A DNA stretch of 64,000 nt from Anaerolinea thermolimosa (GTDB taxonomy: Bacteria > Chloroflexota > Anaerolineae > Anaerolineales > Anaerolineaceae): NCBI RefSeq assembly GCF_001050195.2, contig NZ_DF967965.1, positions 656,548-720,547 on the forward strand. Reading direction: 5' to 3'. Below, piece by piece: positions 36,913-45,583 of the stretch. A program made the translations under genes and the position numbers. The notes below the pieces were generated by a model that was not told the DNA's origin, did no database searches, and worked only from the letters and a program-made list of their open reading frames with translations. The stretch's first letter is position 1. Every line of letters begins with the position of its first letter.

Positions 36913-37149
36913 ATGACTGGTGACATTATCGTGGCGGCAAAATTCATCGGAGCCGGGTTGTCGATGATCGGCGCACTGGGGGCGGGGATCGGTATTGGGT
37001 TGAGTGTTCAGGGCGCGTTGCAGGGTATGGCGCGAAATCCGGATACGTATGGTAACCTGCTCACCAATATGATCCTGGGAATTGCGTTCTCAGAAGCGAT
37101 TGCCATTTATTGTCTGGTCATCGCCTTCCTGATGCTGTTTGTCCTGTAG
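36913..37149 (+). CDS. atpE: ATP synthase subunit c
   Basis: 78-aa hairpin of the rotor ring. Helix 1 has GAGIGIG, the polar loop ARNPDTYGN, and helix 2 the ion-binding Glu in GIAFSEAIAIY. The residue after Glu is Ala and there is no Na-type Gln, so the ring is probably proton-binding (inference). GAGGAGGAG precedes the ATG. Confidence 0.95.
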   Translation: MTGDIIVAAKFIGAGLSMIGALGAGIGIGLSVQGALQGMARNPDTYGNLLTNMILGIAFSEAIAIYCLVIAFLMLFVL

Positions 37150-37171
37150 AAAACAAAGAAGAGGTGCGGCC

Positions 37172-37912
37172 TTGGAAGCGCTTGGGATTAATTTAGGGTA
37201 TTTGCTGGTCTACATCTTTTCTTTTGCGATCATTTTCATCGTGCTGCGAGCATGGGTGTTTGTTCCGCTCACGGGGATGCTTGAAAAGCGTCGTCAGACC
37301 ATTGCGCAGGGACTGGAAGATGCGCGGATTGCGGCTGAGGCGCGGGCCAATGCCGAGCACGAAGCGCAACGGGTGCTGGCAGAGGCTCAGACCAGAGCGG
37401 CAGAAATTATCCGTGATGCTACCCACCGGGCAGAGAATGTTGAAGCCGAAATTCGGGCGCAGGCGGAAGCTGACCTTGCAAAAACCCGTGCCGCTGCCCT
37501 GGCAGAATTGGAGGGTGAGCGAAACCGAATGCTGGCGGAGCTACGTTCTCAGGTGGCTGCGCTGGCGATTGCTGCCACGCAAAAACTGATCGGCGAGACC
37601 CTGGATGAACAACGCCAGCGGAAATTACTGGCCGAGTTCTTCTCTGGTGTGAAGGGGGGGCGCGTGGTGGTGCTGGATCAGATGGAAGACATTACCGGGC
37701 AAATGGCAGAGGTCACCAGTGCCCTGCCGTTGACCGAGGAAGAACAGAATGTGGTCAAGCGGGATGTGCTTGCGAAACTTGGAAGCGCGGCTACGGTGAG
37801 TTTTCGAGTTGATCCTTCGATCCTGGGCGGACTGGTAATCCGCGTGGGTGATCGTGTGGTGGATGGTTCGGTGGCTGGTCAGCTTGAAGAACTCAGGCAC
37901 AGTATGCGTTAA
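37172..37912 (+). CDS. atpF: ATP synthase b-delta fusion (AtpF with C-terminal AtpH segment)
   Basis: 246 aa. Residues 8-30 are a TM helix and 35-150 a long charged coiled coil (ARIAAEARANAEHEAQRVLA), as in subunit b. Residues 185-246 match the C-terminal part of delta: LPLTEEEQNVVKRDVLAKLG, DPSILGGLVIRVGDRVVDGS and a final helix. The N-terminal six-helix domain of delta, which binds the top of F1, is not present. TTG 37172 has GAGGTG at 37161-37166. Mycobacterial b-delta fusions are much longer (about 446 aa). No F1 genes follow. This is the last atp gene in the window. Confidence 0.85.
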   Translation: MEALGINLGYLLVYIFSFAIIFIVLRAWVFVPLTGMLEKRRQTIAQGLEDARIAAEARANAEHEAQRVLAEAQTRAAEIIRDATHRAENVEAEIRAQAEADLAKTRAAALAELEGERNRMLAELRSQVAALAIAATQKLIGETLDEQRQRKLLAEFFSGVKGGRVVVLDQMEDITGQMAEVTSALPLTEEEQNVVKRDVLAKLGSAATVSFRVDPSILGGLVIRVGDRVVDGSVAGQLEELRHSMR

Positions 37913-37941
37913 AAAAGAATCCATTCGTTTCGGGAATGATC

Positions 37942-37979
37942 ACCGGAGAGGGCGGAGATTGACCGCTGTCTCCGGTTTC
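37942..37979 (+). terminator. Hairpin after the atp operon
   Basis: ACCGGAGA at 37942-37949 pairs with TCTCCGGT at 37969-37976, with inner GCGG/CCGC, followed by TTCG; the U-tract is short. The sequence TTGACC at 37959-37964 inside the loop and TAGAAT at 37984-37989 could serve as a weak promoter for murE. Confidence 0.6.
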
Positions 37980-38003
37980 GTATTAGAATAAGGGCAGGTG
38001 GCC

Positions 38004-39578
38004 ATGATGACCGGGTTCACGCCGAAAACCTTGAAAATGTTGATGGATGCGCTCCCTGTGGAGATGCATGTGGTGGGGGAAATCCCCGATGTGCTTGTGA
38101 CCGGGGTATCCTACAACCATCGTACTTTGCAAAAAGGGAATATTTTTGTGGCTCAAAAAGGAATGCATGTTGACAGTCACCAGTTCATTCCCCTGGCCAT
38201 CGAGCGAGGAGCGGTTGCGATTGTTGGCATGCAGGAGGTGGAGGGATTAAGTGTGCCCTATGTGCGCGTGAAGGATTCGCGCGAAGCGCTGGCGCATCTT
38301 GCGGCGGCATTTTACGGGTACCCGGGGCGAGATATGACCGTGATTGGTGTAACCGGCACCGATGGTAAAACGACGACTGCCAACCTGATTTATCATATCT
38401 TACTGGCGGCCAATCTGAGGGCCGGGATCATTTCCACGGTGAATGCTGTTCTTGGGGATGAGGTGGTGGATACGGGGTTTCACGTCACCACGCCAGAGGC
38501 CCCCGAAGTGCAACGTTATCTGGCGCGTATGAGGACGGCCGGGTTAACCCATGTGGTGCTGGAATCGACTTCTCACGGGTTGGCACAGCATCGTGTCACC
38601 GGGTGCGAGTTTGATATTGCGGTGGTCACGAATGTGACGCATGAGCACCTGGATTTTCACGGCACGTATGAAAATTATCTGGAGGCAAAAAGCAGGCTTT
38701 TCCGCCTGCTGGGGGAAACGCAGCCGAAGGAACGTGGAAATCCTCGGGTGGGAGTATTGAACCGGGATGATGAGTCGTATGCATATTTGAAGAAGGTAAC
38801 ACCCGTGCGCCAGGTTTCGTATAGCCTTTCGCCCGGGGCGGATTACTGGGCCGAATCGATCGAGTTTGCAGGCGATACAACCCGTTTTGTGGTGGTTGGA
38901 CCGGCCATCAGACAACCGGTGAAAACTTGCCTGGTAGGCCCGTATAATGTATCCAATTGCCTTGCGGCATTCTGCGCTACGGTCGAGGGACTGGGAATCG
39001 ATCCTGAAGTAGCGGCACGGGGAATTGCGATGATGAGAGGGGTGCCAGGAAGGATGGAACGCATTCACATGGGGCAGTCCTTTCTGGCCATTGTGGATTT
39101 TGCCCATACTCCGAATGCGTTAAAACAGGTATTATTGGCCGCCCGTCAAATGGTGCGTGGACGAGTCATTGCGGTATTTGGATCAGCGGGTTTACGCGAT
39201 CGTGAGAAACGAAAAATGATGGCCGAAGTTTCCACCGAACTGGCGGATTTTACCATTCTGACCGCAGAAGATCCGCGCACTGAATCGCTGGAAGATATTC
39301 TGGCGGAGATGGCGGCAGGAGCAACCGGGCGGGGTGGGGTGGAGGGGGTGCATTTCATCCGTGTACCCGACCGGGGGGAAGCCCTGCGTAGAGCCGTTCA
39401 AATGGCCAGGCCGGAAGATTGTGTCATCGCGTGCGGAAAAGGGCATGAACAGTCCATGTGTTTTGGTGAAACGGAGTACCCGTGGGATGATCGGGTAGCC
39501 ATGCGTGCGGCGCTGGCAGAACTTCTCGGTGTTGAGGGGCCTTCTATGCCCGAATTACCAACCAGTTCTTCGGATTAA
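38004..39578 (+). CDS. murE: UDP-N-acetylmuramyl-tripeptide synthetase
   Basis: Adds the third (diamino) residue to the peptidoglycan stem peptide. 524 aa. The ATP-binding loop [11 protein letters not shown], the [13 protein letters not shown] segment, and CGKGHEQ are typical. The amino-acid selector that is DNPR in mDAP enzymes reads EDPR at 422-425, so the substrate may not be meso-diaminopimelate. ATG 38004 follows AAGGG at 37990-37994; GTG 37998 is an alternative. Confidence 0.92.
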   Translation: MMTGFTPKTLKMLMDALPVEMHVVGEIPDVLVTGVSYNHRTLQKGNIFVAQKGMHVDSHQFIPLAIERGAVAIVGMQEVEGLSVPYVRVKDSREALAHLAAAFYGYPGRDMTVIGVTGTDGKTTTANLIYHILLAANLRAGIISTVNAVLGDEVVDTGFHVTTPEAPEVQRYLARMRTAGLTHVVLESTSHGLAQHRVTGCEFDIAVVTNVTHEHLDFHGTYENYLEAKSRLFRLLGETQPKERGNPRVGVLNRDDESYAYLKKVTPVRQVSYSLSPGADYWAESIEFAGDTTRFVVVGPAIRQPVKTCLVGPYNVSNCLAAFCATVEGLGIDPEVAARGIAMMRGVPGRMERIHMGQSFLAIVDFAHTPNALKQVLLAARQMVRGRVIAVFGSAGLRDREKRKMMAEVSTELADFTILTAEDPRTESLEDILAEMAAGATGRGGVEGVHFIRVPDRGEALRRAVQMARPEDCVIACGKGHEQSMCFGETEYPWDDRVAMRAALAELLGVEGPSMPELPTSSSD

Positions 39579-39595
39579 TGTGCGCCTGGAGCGGG

Positions 39596-40036
39596 ATGGA
39601 AAAAGAATTCTGGAAGCACAAAAGCCTTCAGGAAATGAACCGGGCAGAATGGGAAGCCCTCTGTGATGGCTGTGGTCGTTGTTGTTTGTATAAACTCGAA
39701 GATGAAGAGACAGGGGATTTATATTACACCAATGTAGTATGCCGCCTGCTGGATAGTTATCGCTGTCGGTGTACAAAATACTCCGAGCGCGCCAGACTTA
39801 TGCCTACCTGCCTGGTGTTGAATGCTGATCTGGTGGCAGAACTATCCTGGATGCCTTCCACCTGTGCATATCGGTTGCTGGCCGAAGGGAAGGATTTGCC
39901 CTGGTGGCATCCGCTGGTTTCCGGGGATCCTGAAACTGTGCATCGGGCGGGGATTTCGGTGCGGTACCGGGTAATTGAAGAGAAGGATGCCGATCTGGAG
40001 CACCTGGAAGATTATATTGTGGACTGGCTTGAGTGA
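39596..40036 (+). CDS. YcgN/UPF0260 cysteine-cluster protein
   Basis: 146 aa. N-terminus [20 protein letters not shown] and the cluster CDGCGRCC...CRLLD...CRC...C place it in the YkgJ/YcgN CxxCxxCC family, proposed to bind a metal or Fe-S centre; its role is not established. ATG 39596 has GGAG 4 nt upstream and matches the E. coli start pattern; an ATG at 39578 overlapping the murE stop is the alternative. Confidence 0.88.
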   Translation: MEKEFWKHKSLQEMNRAEWEALCDGCGRCCLYKLEDEETGDLYYTNVVCRLLDSYRCRCTKYSERARLMPTCLVLNADLVAELSWMPSTCAYRLLAEGKDLPWWHPLVSGDPETVHRAGISVRYRVIEEKDADLEHLEDYIVDWLE

Positions 40037-40054
40037 AAAAGGTGTGGATTCAAA

Positions 40055-40087
40055 ACCAGGGGCGGTTGTCATTCGACCGCCCCTGGT
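40055..40087. terminator. Bidirectional terminator between convergent genes
   Basis: ACCAGGGGCGGT at 40055-40066 pairs perfectly with ACCGCCCCTGGT at 40076-40087. T-rich sequence follows on the minus strand (TTTTG) and AT-rich sequence on the plus strand, so it can serve the YcgN-like gene and pnp. Confidence 0.85.
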
Positions 40088-40107
40088 AATTTATTGTAAA
40101 GAGGAGC

Positions 40108-42369
40108 CTAGTTTCGACGAGGCCCGCGGTCTCCGCTGCGCCCCCCGCGGTCACGATCACTACGTCCGCCGCTGCTTCGGGAACTGCCGTTTCGGTCTCC
40201 AGAACCACGAGGTGCTCCAGAGCGACCGCCACTGCTACTGCGGCCACCCCGGTCGCGTTCCAGGGCTTCTTCAGCGGTCCAGCCTTCGAGCACTGCCTGC
40301 CGGGAGAGGCGGATTTTCCCTTCAGGGTCGATATTGGTGACCATCACAGTAACTTCGTCGCCTACATTGACCACATCTTCGACTTTGTTGACACGCTCAG
40401 TATCGAGCTGAGAAATGTGCACCATGCCGTCTACATTGGGAAGGATTTCCACGAAAGCGCCGAAGTCGGTGACGCGCACCACTTTGCCAGTGTAAATGCG
40501 CCCGATCTGCGGAATTTCGGTAATGGCCTCGATTTTCTCGCGGGCGGCCATTTCACTGAGCGAATCGGTGGCTGCAATGTATACTGTGCCATCGTCTTCA
40601 ATATCGATCTTGGTATTGGTTTCTTCCTGCAGTGCCCGAATGTACTTGCCTCCCGGCCCGATGATGGCACCGATTTTATCAATGGGAATTTTCACAATGG
40701 TGATACGCGGCACATGAGGTTTAAGCGAGGGGCGCGGCTGAGGAATTACGGCAAGCATTTTATCCAGAATTTCCAGACGGCCTTTGCGCGCCTGCGCCAG
40801 TGCCTGAGACATGATCTCCGGGGTGATCCCTTTGATCTTGATGTCCATTTGCAGGGCAGTGATGCCCAGCGAGGTACCGGCCACTTTAAAATCCATATCT
40901 CCGAGATGGTCTTCAAGCCCTTGAATATCACTGAGGATGACGTACCGGTCACCTTCTTTGATCAATCCCATGGCAATGCCAGCTACGGGGGCTTTAATGG
41001 GCACACCGGTGTCCATCAGGGCCAGTGTTGAGCCGCACACGGAAGCCATAGAAGTGGAGCCGTTGGAACTCAGCACTTCAGAAACCAACCGCAGGGTATA
41101 AGGGAAGACACTCTCGTCCGGGATGACCGGCTCAAGTGCTCGCTCGGCCAGAGCACCGTGCCCAATTTCGCGCCGGGATGAGCCGCGTAAGGGCTTCACT
41201 TCGCCGGTGGAATAGGGCGGGAAATTGTAATGGTGCATATAGCGCTTGATGCTTTCAGGGGTGAGCGAGTCCAATTCCTGGGCTTCTTTCGGGGTACCCA
41301 GGGTGGCCAGGGTGAGTACCTGGGTTTCGCCCCGGGTAAAAAGGCCCGAGCCATGAGCGCGTGGGCTGATATCTACCTCGCACCAGATGGGACGGATTTC
41401 TTCCGGGGTTCGGTGATCGGGGCGAATGCCGCGTTCAAGGATGCGTGTGCGGACGACTTTCTTGTAAGCCTCTTCGAAAGCTGTCTTAACCGAGTCTACC
41501 AGGGTCTCATCTTCTCCGGCAAACTCCGAGATGATCTGTTTTTCAAGTTCTTCAACCTCGCTGGCGAGCTGGGTTTTATCATGAGGTTGTTCGAGAGCGG
41601 CCTCCAGAGCAGGAGCAGCGCGCTGATAAACCTGTTCGGATAGCGCCGGGTCGAGGGTGAAGAGAGGAACCTCTCGTTTGGGCTTTCCGACCTCAGCCGC
41701 CATTTTTTCCTGCGCTTCTACCAGGCTCTGAATGGCCTGATGCCCAAACTGGATCGCAGCGACCATGTCTTCTTCGGCGACTTCATTGGCGCCGCATTCA
41801 ACCATCAGGATGGCATCGCGGGTGCCAGCGATGCGCAGGTCAAGGTCAGATTGCTCCATCTGGCTGAAGGTGGGGTTGGCAATGAATTGCCCATGAACGC
41901 GGGCAACCCGCACTCCACCCACAGGGCCGCCCCAAGGGATATCTGAGATCATCAACGCGGCCGATGCGGCATTAATGCAGAGGATATCCAGGGGGTTCTC
42001 CTGGTCTGCCGAGAGGGAGAACATGATCACCTGGACTTCGTTGCGCATTTCTTTATTGAAGAGCGGGCGGATAGGGCGATCGGTGAGTCGGGCGGTGAGA
42101 ATGGCCTCGGTTGATGGACGGCCTTCGCGGCGGTAGAAGCTACCGGGAATGCGTCCTCCGGCGTACATGCGTTCTTCGTACTCAACGGTGAGGGGGAAGA
42201 AGTCGACGTTTTCTTTAGGTTCGGGAGACATGGTGGCGGCGGCAAACACCATCGAATCGCCAAGCCGAACCGTGACGGCCCCTCCTGCAAGGCTGGCCAG
42301 CTTTCCGGTTTCAAAGATCACCGGACGCCCGCCAACCATGGCGGTAAATTGTTTTGATTCTGGTTTCAT
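40108..42369 (-). CDS. pnp: Polyribonucleotide nucleotidyltransferase (PNPase)
   Basis: Phosphorolytic 3'-5' exoribonuclease. 753 aa: two RNase PH-like domains with an alpha linker, then KH (IGAIIGPGGKYIRALQ near 560) and S1 (GRIYTGKVVRVTDFGAFVEI near 625). The last 55 residues are an Arg/Gly/Ser tail (RGGRSSSGGRSGAPRG), probably disordered and RNA-binding. ATG 42369 has GAAGGGA upstream; earlier in-frame codons lie in the structured leader. Downstream of rpsO, as in most bacteria. Confidence 0.96.
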   Translation of the reverse strand: MKPESKQFTAMVGGRPVIFETGKLASLAGGAVTVRLGDSMVFAAATMSPEPKENVDFFPLTVEYEERMYAGGRIPGSFYRREGRPSTEAILTARLTDRPIRPLFNKEMRNEVQVIMFSLSADQENPLDILCINAASAALMISDIPWGGPVGGVRVARVHGQFIANPTFSQMEQSDLDLRIAGTRDAILMVECGANEVAEEDMVAAIQFGHQAIQSLVEAQEKMAAEVGKPKREVPLFTLDPALSEQVYQRAAPALEAALEQPHDKTQLASEVEELEKQIISEFAGEDETLVDSVKTAFEEAYKKVVRTRILERGIRPDHRTPEEIRPIWCEVDISPRAHGSGLFTRGETQVLTLATLGTPKEAQELDSLTPESIKRYMHHYNFPPYSTGEVKPLRGSSRREIGHGALAERALEPVIPDESVFPYTLRLVSEVLSSNGSTSMASVCGSTLALMDTGVPIKAPVAGIAMGLIKEGDRYVILSDIQGLEDHLGDMDFKVAGTSLGITALQMDIKIKGITPEIMSQALAQARKGRLEILDKMLAVIPQPRPSLKPHVPRITIVKIPIDKIGAIIGPGGKYIRALQEETNTKIDIEDDGTVYIAATDSLSEMAAREKIEAITEIPQIGRIYTGKVVRVTDFGAFVEILPNVDGMVHISQLDTERVNKVEDVVNVGDEVTVMVTNIDPEGKIRLSRQAVLEGWTAEEALERDRGGRSSSGGRSGAPRGSGDRNGSSRSSGGRSDRDRGGRSGDRGPRRN

Positions 42370-42387
42370 TTGTTTTTCCCTTCTTTT

Positions 42388-42466
42388 GCACCCCGCTTGA
42401 TCAGGGACTGAAGCTTGAGGAGGAAACTTTTCCTCATCACGATTCAATTCCTAACCAGCGGGGCGC
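42388..42466 (-). promoter_or_regulatory. Structured pnp leader
   Basis: On the minus strand, AGCGGGG/CCCCGCT (42457-42463 with 42391-42397) closes a domain that contains a GAGGAAA/TTTCCTC hairpin with a 2-nt loop at 42418-42433. In E. coli a double-stranded leader cut by RNase III mediates pnp autocontrol; the same logic is possible here. Confidence 0.45.
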
Positions 42467-42478
42467 GATCATCAGATG

Positions 42479-42518
42479 ATAAAAAAGAGTAGATGGCGAA
42501 ACAACAGCCATCTACTCC
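42479..42518 (-). terminator. Terminator/attenuator between rpsO and pnp
   Basis: Read on the minus strand, GAGTAGATGGC and GCCATCTACTC pair over 11 bp (42507-42517 with 42487-42497) and are followed by a T6 run. Partial read-through would supply pnp. Confidence 0.9.
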
Positions 42519-42531
42519 AGGTGGCATCCGC

Positions 42532-42804
42532 TTATTTGACTCGCAGGTTCAAGCGTTCTGCCAGAGCCAGGTAGCGGCTGTAATCTTTGCGGCGCAAGTA
42601 GGCAAGCAGGCGCCGCCGATGCCCTACCAGTTTTAACAATCCCCGGCGCGAGGATTCGTCGTGCTTGTTTACCCGCAGATGCTCGGTAAGCTGGTTGATC
42701 CGCTGTGTGAGCAAGGCAACCTGTACCTCTGGCGAACCGGTGTCGCTATCGTGGCGTTTATAGGTGCCAATCAACGCCTCTTTTTGTTCTTTTGTCAAAC
42801 CCAT
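42532..42804 (-). CDS. rpsO: 30S ribosomal protein S15
   Basis: 90 aa; [20 protein letters not shown] and [18 protein letters not shown] are diagnostic. Binds 16S at the platform and represses its own mRNA in several bacteria. GAAGGAG precedes the ATG. The leader (about 42805-42877) contains a GGGC/GCCC stem that could take part in such control. Confidence 0.97.
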   Translation of the reverse strand: MGLTKEQKEALIGTYKRHDSDTGSPEVQVALLTQRINQLTEHLRVNKHDESSRRGLLKLVGHRRRLLAYLRRKDYSRYLALAERLNLRVK

Positions 42805-42883
42805 GACTCTGCAACTCCTTCTATAATTTTAGCAGGTCTCCATACGGGCAGCAGCGCCGCCCGCAGGACCAGTCAGCAGGGTG

Positions 42884-42912
42884 ATTATACCACAGGGGAA
42901 TCGGAATGTGCA
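42884..42912 (-). promoter_or_regulatory. Promoter of rpsO-pnp
   Basis: Minus strand: TGCACA (42912-42907), 17-nt spacer, consensus TATAAT (42889-42884) with TGG before it (extended -10). Predicted leader about 73 nt. Confidence 0.65.
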
Positions 42913-42936
42913 GAGTACACTGCCTGACTGGCAGGA

Positions 42937-43746
42937 TCAAAGGGGAGCCTGGTTGCGGAGGGAGGTGCGTAAGGTTTGCTGTTGCGATTCGCTGAGTTCA
43001 GGCAGTACCTGTCGGACCAGCCGGGCAGTGGCTGGATTGGAGGATGAAGCAAGGATCTGGCGTAAAAAGAAGGTGGTTTCACTACCGGATCGGCGTGCCA
43101 TGGCCTGCAATGCGCGCGAAAGGTCGTTAAAAATGGGGGTTGTTGGATTTTTAGCCAGGGGGCCAAGGAGGCGAAAGACGGCGGGCAAATTCTCGAATTG
43201 AGGGTCCTGAACCAGCCACTCTATAACTTGCAAGCCAGTACGAAGATGCAGGCTCTCCGTTTCCTGAAGCCACCCTTCAAGAAGAGTCACCATTTCCAGG
43301 GGAGAATCCCGCCGCAGAGTGACTGTACCGCGTTCAAGCAAAGTCATTAAAACGGAACGGTCATTACAGTTCAACACCCAGGTTCTCAGACGTTCTTGCA
43401 CTTCCTTCAGATGGTTTGAAGGCATCTGACCGAGAATATGTGCGGCCAGATGCTTTAATTCAAGATGGGGATCTTGCCAGAGATGATCAGCAATGGGGAG
43501 CAACGCTTCGGGCTGGCGCCTGCAGGCCTCACTCAATTCCAGCTCGAGCTGGCGCATGACAAGAGGAGGAATATGATAGGCAGGGGTGCGCGGGCGCGTT
43601 GGAACGTTTTCGCCTGCCCGATAGGCATGATCGGCCTGTTGTTCGAGAAAATCAACCAATGCCCGATGAAATTGCTCTGGCTGGTTGATCAGACTGAACA
43701 ACTGGCCAAGCGCATCGCGTAAGCGCGAAAGCTGGATAGCTGGCAT
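42937..43746 (-). CDS. HEAT/ARM-like repeat protein, unknown function
   Basis: 269 aa, soluble, almost wholly helical, with paired-helix repeats such as HLELKHLAAHILGQMP and NDRSVLMTLLERG. The layout recalls HEAT-repeat proteins including AlkD-type DNA alkylation repair enzymes, but I see no specific catalytic signature. It follows proS by 31 nt on the same strand, suggesting one operon. The start MPAIQLSRLRDALG is chosen because earlier in-frame codons lie inside proS. Confidence 0.6.
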   Translation of the reverse strand: MPAIQLSRLRDALGQLFSLINQPEQFHRALVDFLEQQADHAYRAGENVPTRPRTPAYHIPPLVMRQLELELSEACRRQPEALLPIADHLWQDPHLELKHLAAHILGQMPSNHLKEVQERLRTWVLNCNDRSVLMTLLERGTVTLRRDSPLEMVTLLEGWLQETESLHLRTGLQVIEWLVQDPQFENLPAVFRLLGPLAKNPTTPIFNDLSRALQAMARRSGSETTFFLRQILASSSNPATARLVRQVLPELSESQQQTLRTSLRNQAPL

Positions 43747-43777
43747 GGAGCGTGCTCGCTGCGCCCGGGGGGGTGCA

Positions 43778-45214
43778 TCAATATGCGCGGGCGAAGTACA
43801 CCTTTTCGGAAGCCGATTTTCCACAGACCACACAGACACCCTTTCCACCCGGCTGATCAAGTGGGATGCACCGTGAGGTAGCTCTGGTATCTTCCTTTAC
43901 TCTGGCCTCACAGGCTGGGTCGCCACACCACCATGCGAAAGCCCAGCCTTTTTGTACGGCGTCGGTTAATTCGGCATAGTTTTGCACGTCGAAAATATGC
44001 TCATCTCTGAAGGCGATTGCCCTGGCCAGAAGCGAGGCCTGGATATCCTTCAGGGCTTCTGAAACGGCAGGCACCAGGGCTTCTTGAGAGATAAAGGTTT
44101 TTCCGGCTTTTCCGGGGCGGTCTCTCCGGGCGAGGGCCACCGAATTCTTTTCGACATCTTTCGGGCCGATCTCAATCCGCAATGGAACGCCGCGCATTTC
44201 CCAATCGTTGAATTTAAACCCCGGCGTGAGCCCATCGCGGGCGTCAACGTGGACGCGGAAAGTCTCTGCCAGGGTTTGCCGTACGCGTTCGACGACTGGC
44301 ATGACGGCACTCTGCTCGGCATCATCGCGATAAATGGGAATGATGACAAGCTGAATGGGTGCCAGGCGGGGCGGGAGGATCAACCCCTGGTCGTCACCGT
44401 GGGTCATAATGATGGCACCGATGAAACGAGTGGACATTCCCCAGGATGTGGTATAAGCAAACTCCAACTCATTTTTTTGATTGAGAAATTTGATATCAAA
44501 AGCTTTGGAAAAATTTTGCCCAAAATAATGGGAGGTGCCCGACTGTAAAGCGCGGGTGTCGCGCATCATGCCTTCAATAGACCAGCTGCTGATCGCACCG
44601 GCGAACTTTTCGGTTTCACTTTTCCGGCCACGAATGACTGGCACGGCCCCTTCGTTGACGGCAAAGTCGTAATAAGTATCGAGCATGAGGCGCGTCTCGG
44701 CCTGAGCTTCTTCAGGGGTGGCATGGACGGTATGGCCTTCCTGCCAGTAGAACTCCAGGGTGCGTAAAAAGAGACGAGTGCGCATTTCCCAGCGGACGAC
44801 GCTCCCCCATTGATTAATCAGGATGGGCAGGTCACGATAGGATTTAACCCATTTGGAATACATGTACCCGATGATGGTCTCTGAAGTGGGTCGTACCACC
44901 AGCGGTTCTTCCAGGGGTTGGCCTCCTCCATGGGTTACCACGGCCAGTTCAGGCGAGAACCCTTCCACATGTTCTTTTTCTTTCTCGAAAAAGCTCATGG
45001 GAATGAGTAATGGGAATGCGGCATTGACATGCCCCGTTGCTTTGAAACGTTTATCGAGGGCCTGTTGAATATTCTCCCACAACGCCCAGCCATACGGTTT
45101 GACCACCATGCAGCCGCGAACGGGGGCGTAATCGGCCAGGTCAGCTTTCTGTACGATCTGGTTGTACCATTCTGAAAAGTTTTCGCTTTGTGGGGTTAGT
45201 TTTTCATCTGCCAT
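43778..45214 (-). CDS. proS: Prolyl-tRNA synthetase, archaeal/eukaryal-like (type 3)
   Basis: 478 aa class II synthetase without the bacterial editing insertion. Motif 2 region RWEMRTRLFLRTLEFYWQEGH and motif 3 GMSTRFIGAIIMTHGDDQG are clear. The anticodon-binding domain is followed by a C-terminal zinc-like region (CGDPAC, CVVCG) ending EKVYFARAY, as in type 3 enzymes. Start ATG 45214. The promoter probably lies in the end of the upstream MazG-like gene. Confidence 0.95.
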   Translation of the reverse strand: MADEKLTPQSENFSEWYNQIVQKADLADYAPVRGCMVVKPYGWALWENIQQALDKRFKATGHVNAAFPLLIPMSFFEKEKEHVEGFSPELAVVTHGGGQPLEEPLVVRPTSETIIGYMYSKWVKSYRDLPILINQWGSVVRWEMRTRLFLRTLEFYWQEGHTVHATPEEAQAETRLMLDTYYDFAVNEGAVPVIRGRKSETEKFAGAISSWSIEGMMRDTRALQSGTSHYFGQNFSKAFDIKFLNQKNELEFAYTTSWGMSTRFIGAIIMTHGDDQGLILPPRLAPIQLVIIPIYRDDAEQSAVMPVVERVRQTLAETFRVHVDARDGLTPGFKFNDWEMRGVPLRIEIGPKDVEKNSVALARRDRPGKAGKTFISQEALVPAVSEALKDIQASLLARAIAFRDEHIFDVQNYAELTDAVQKGWAFAWWCGDPACEARVKEDTRATSRCIPLDQPGGKGVCVVCGKSASEKVYFARAY

Positions 45215-45276
45215 GGTTTCCCTCTTGCCGGGTGTGTGGTGATAGATATAACCTGCTGAAGAGCATGTGAAATCTA

Positions 45277-45305
45277 ATTATACCGCAGGCCAGTTGCGCT
45301 GGTAA
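45277..45305 (-). promoter_or_regulatory. Candidate proS promoter
   Basis: Minus strand: TTACCA (45305-45300), 17-nt spacer, consensus TATAAT (45282-45277). It overlaps the stop of the MazG-like gene, giving a leader of about 55 nt. Confidence 0.55.
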
Positions 45306-45583
45306 TTCTCTTCCAGTTTTTGAAGGATGGCCTTTTCCAGATCGATTCCAGTCAGGTGTGCCAGTTGCAGGAGGTAGAGGGCCACATCGGCCAGCTCTTC
45401 TGCCAGGTCGGCAGGATGCTGAGGGGTTTCATGCCACTGGAAGTGTTCCAGCACTTCGCTGGCCTCCAGGGAAAGAGAAATGGCGATGTTGCGGGGCGTC
45501 TGAGGACGGGGGCTATCAGGCTCATACCAGCCTTTTGAACGTACGAATTGATCCATAGCGTGGGTCAGATCAGTGATTTGCAT
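45278..45583 (-). CDS. MazG-like nucleotide pyrophosphohydrolase
   Basis: 101 aa, all-alpha MazG fold of the short RS21-C6 kind. The metal-binding helices are LSLEASEVLEHFQW and EELADVALYLLQLAH (ExxE and EExxD). Such proteins hydrolyse (d)NTPs to monophosphates, often dCTP or modified dCTP. Its start overlaps the end of the upstream membrane-protein remnant by 14 nt, suggesting they were one operon. Confidence 0.88.
   Translation of the reverse strand: MQITDLTHAMDQFVRSKGWYEPDSPRPQTPRNIAISLSLEASEVLEHFQWHETPQHPADLAEELADVALYLLQLAHLTGIDLEKAILQKLEENYQRNWPAV

Noticed and set aside
38544..39107. Antisense open frame inside murE
   Set aside because: No initiation signal or recognisable domain; murE coding is clear.
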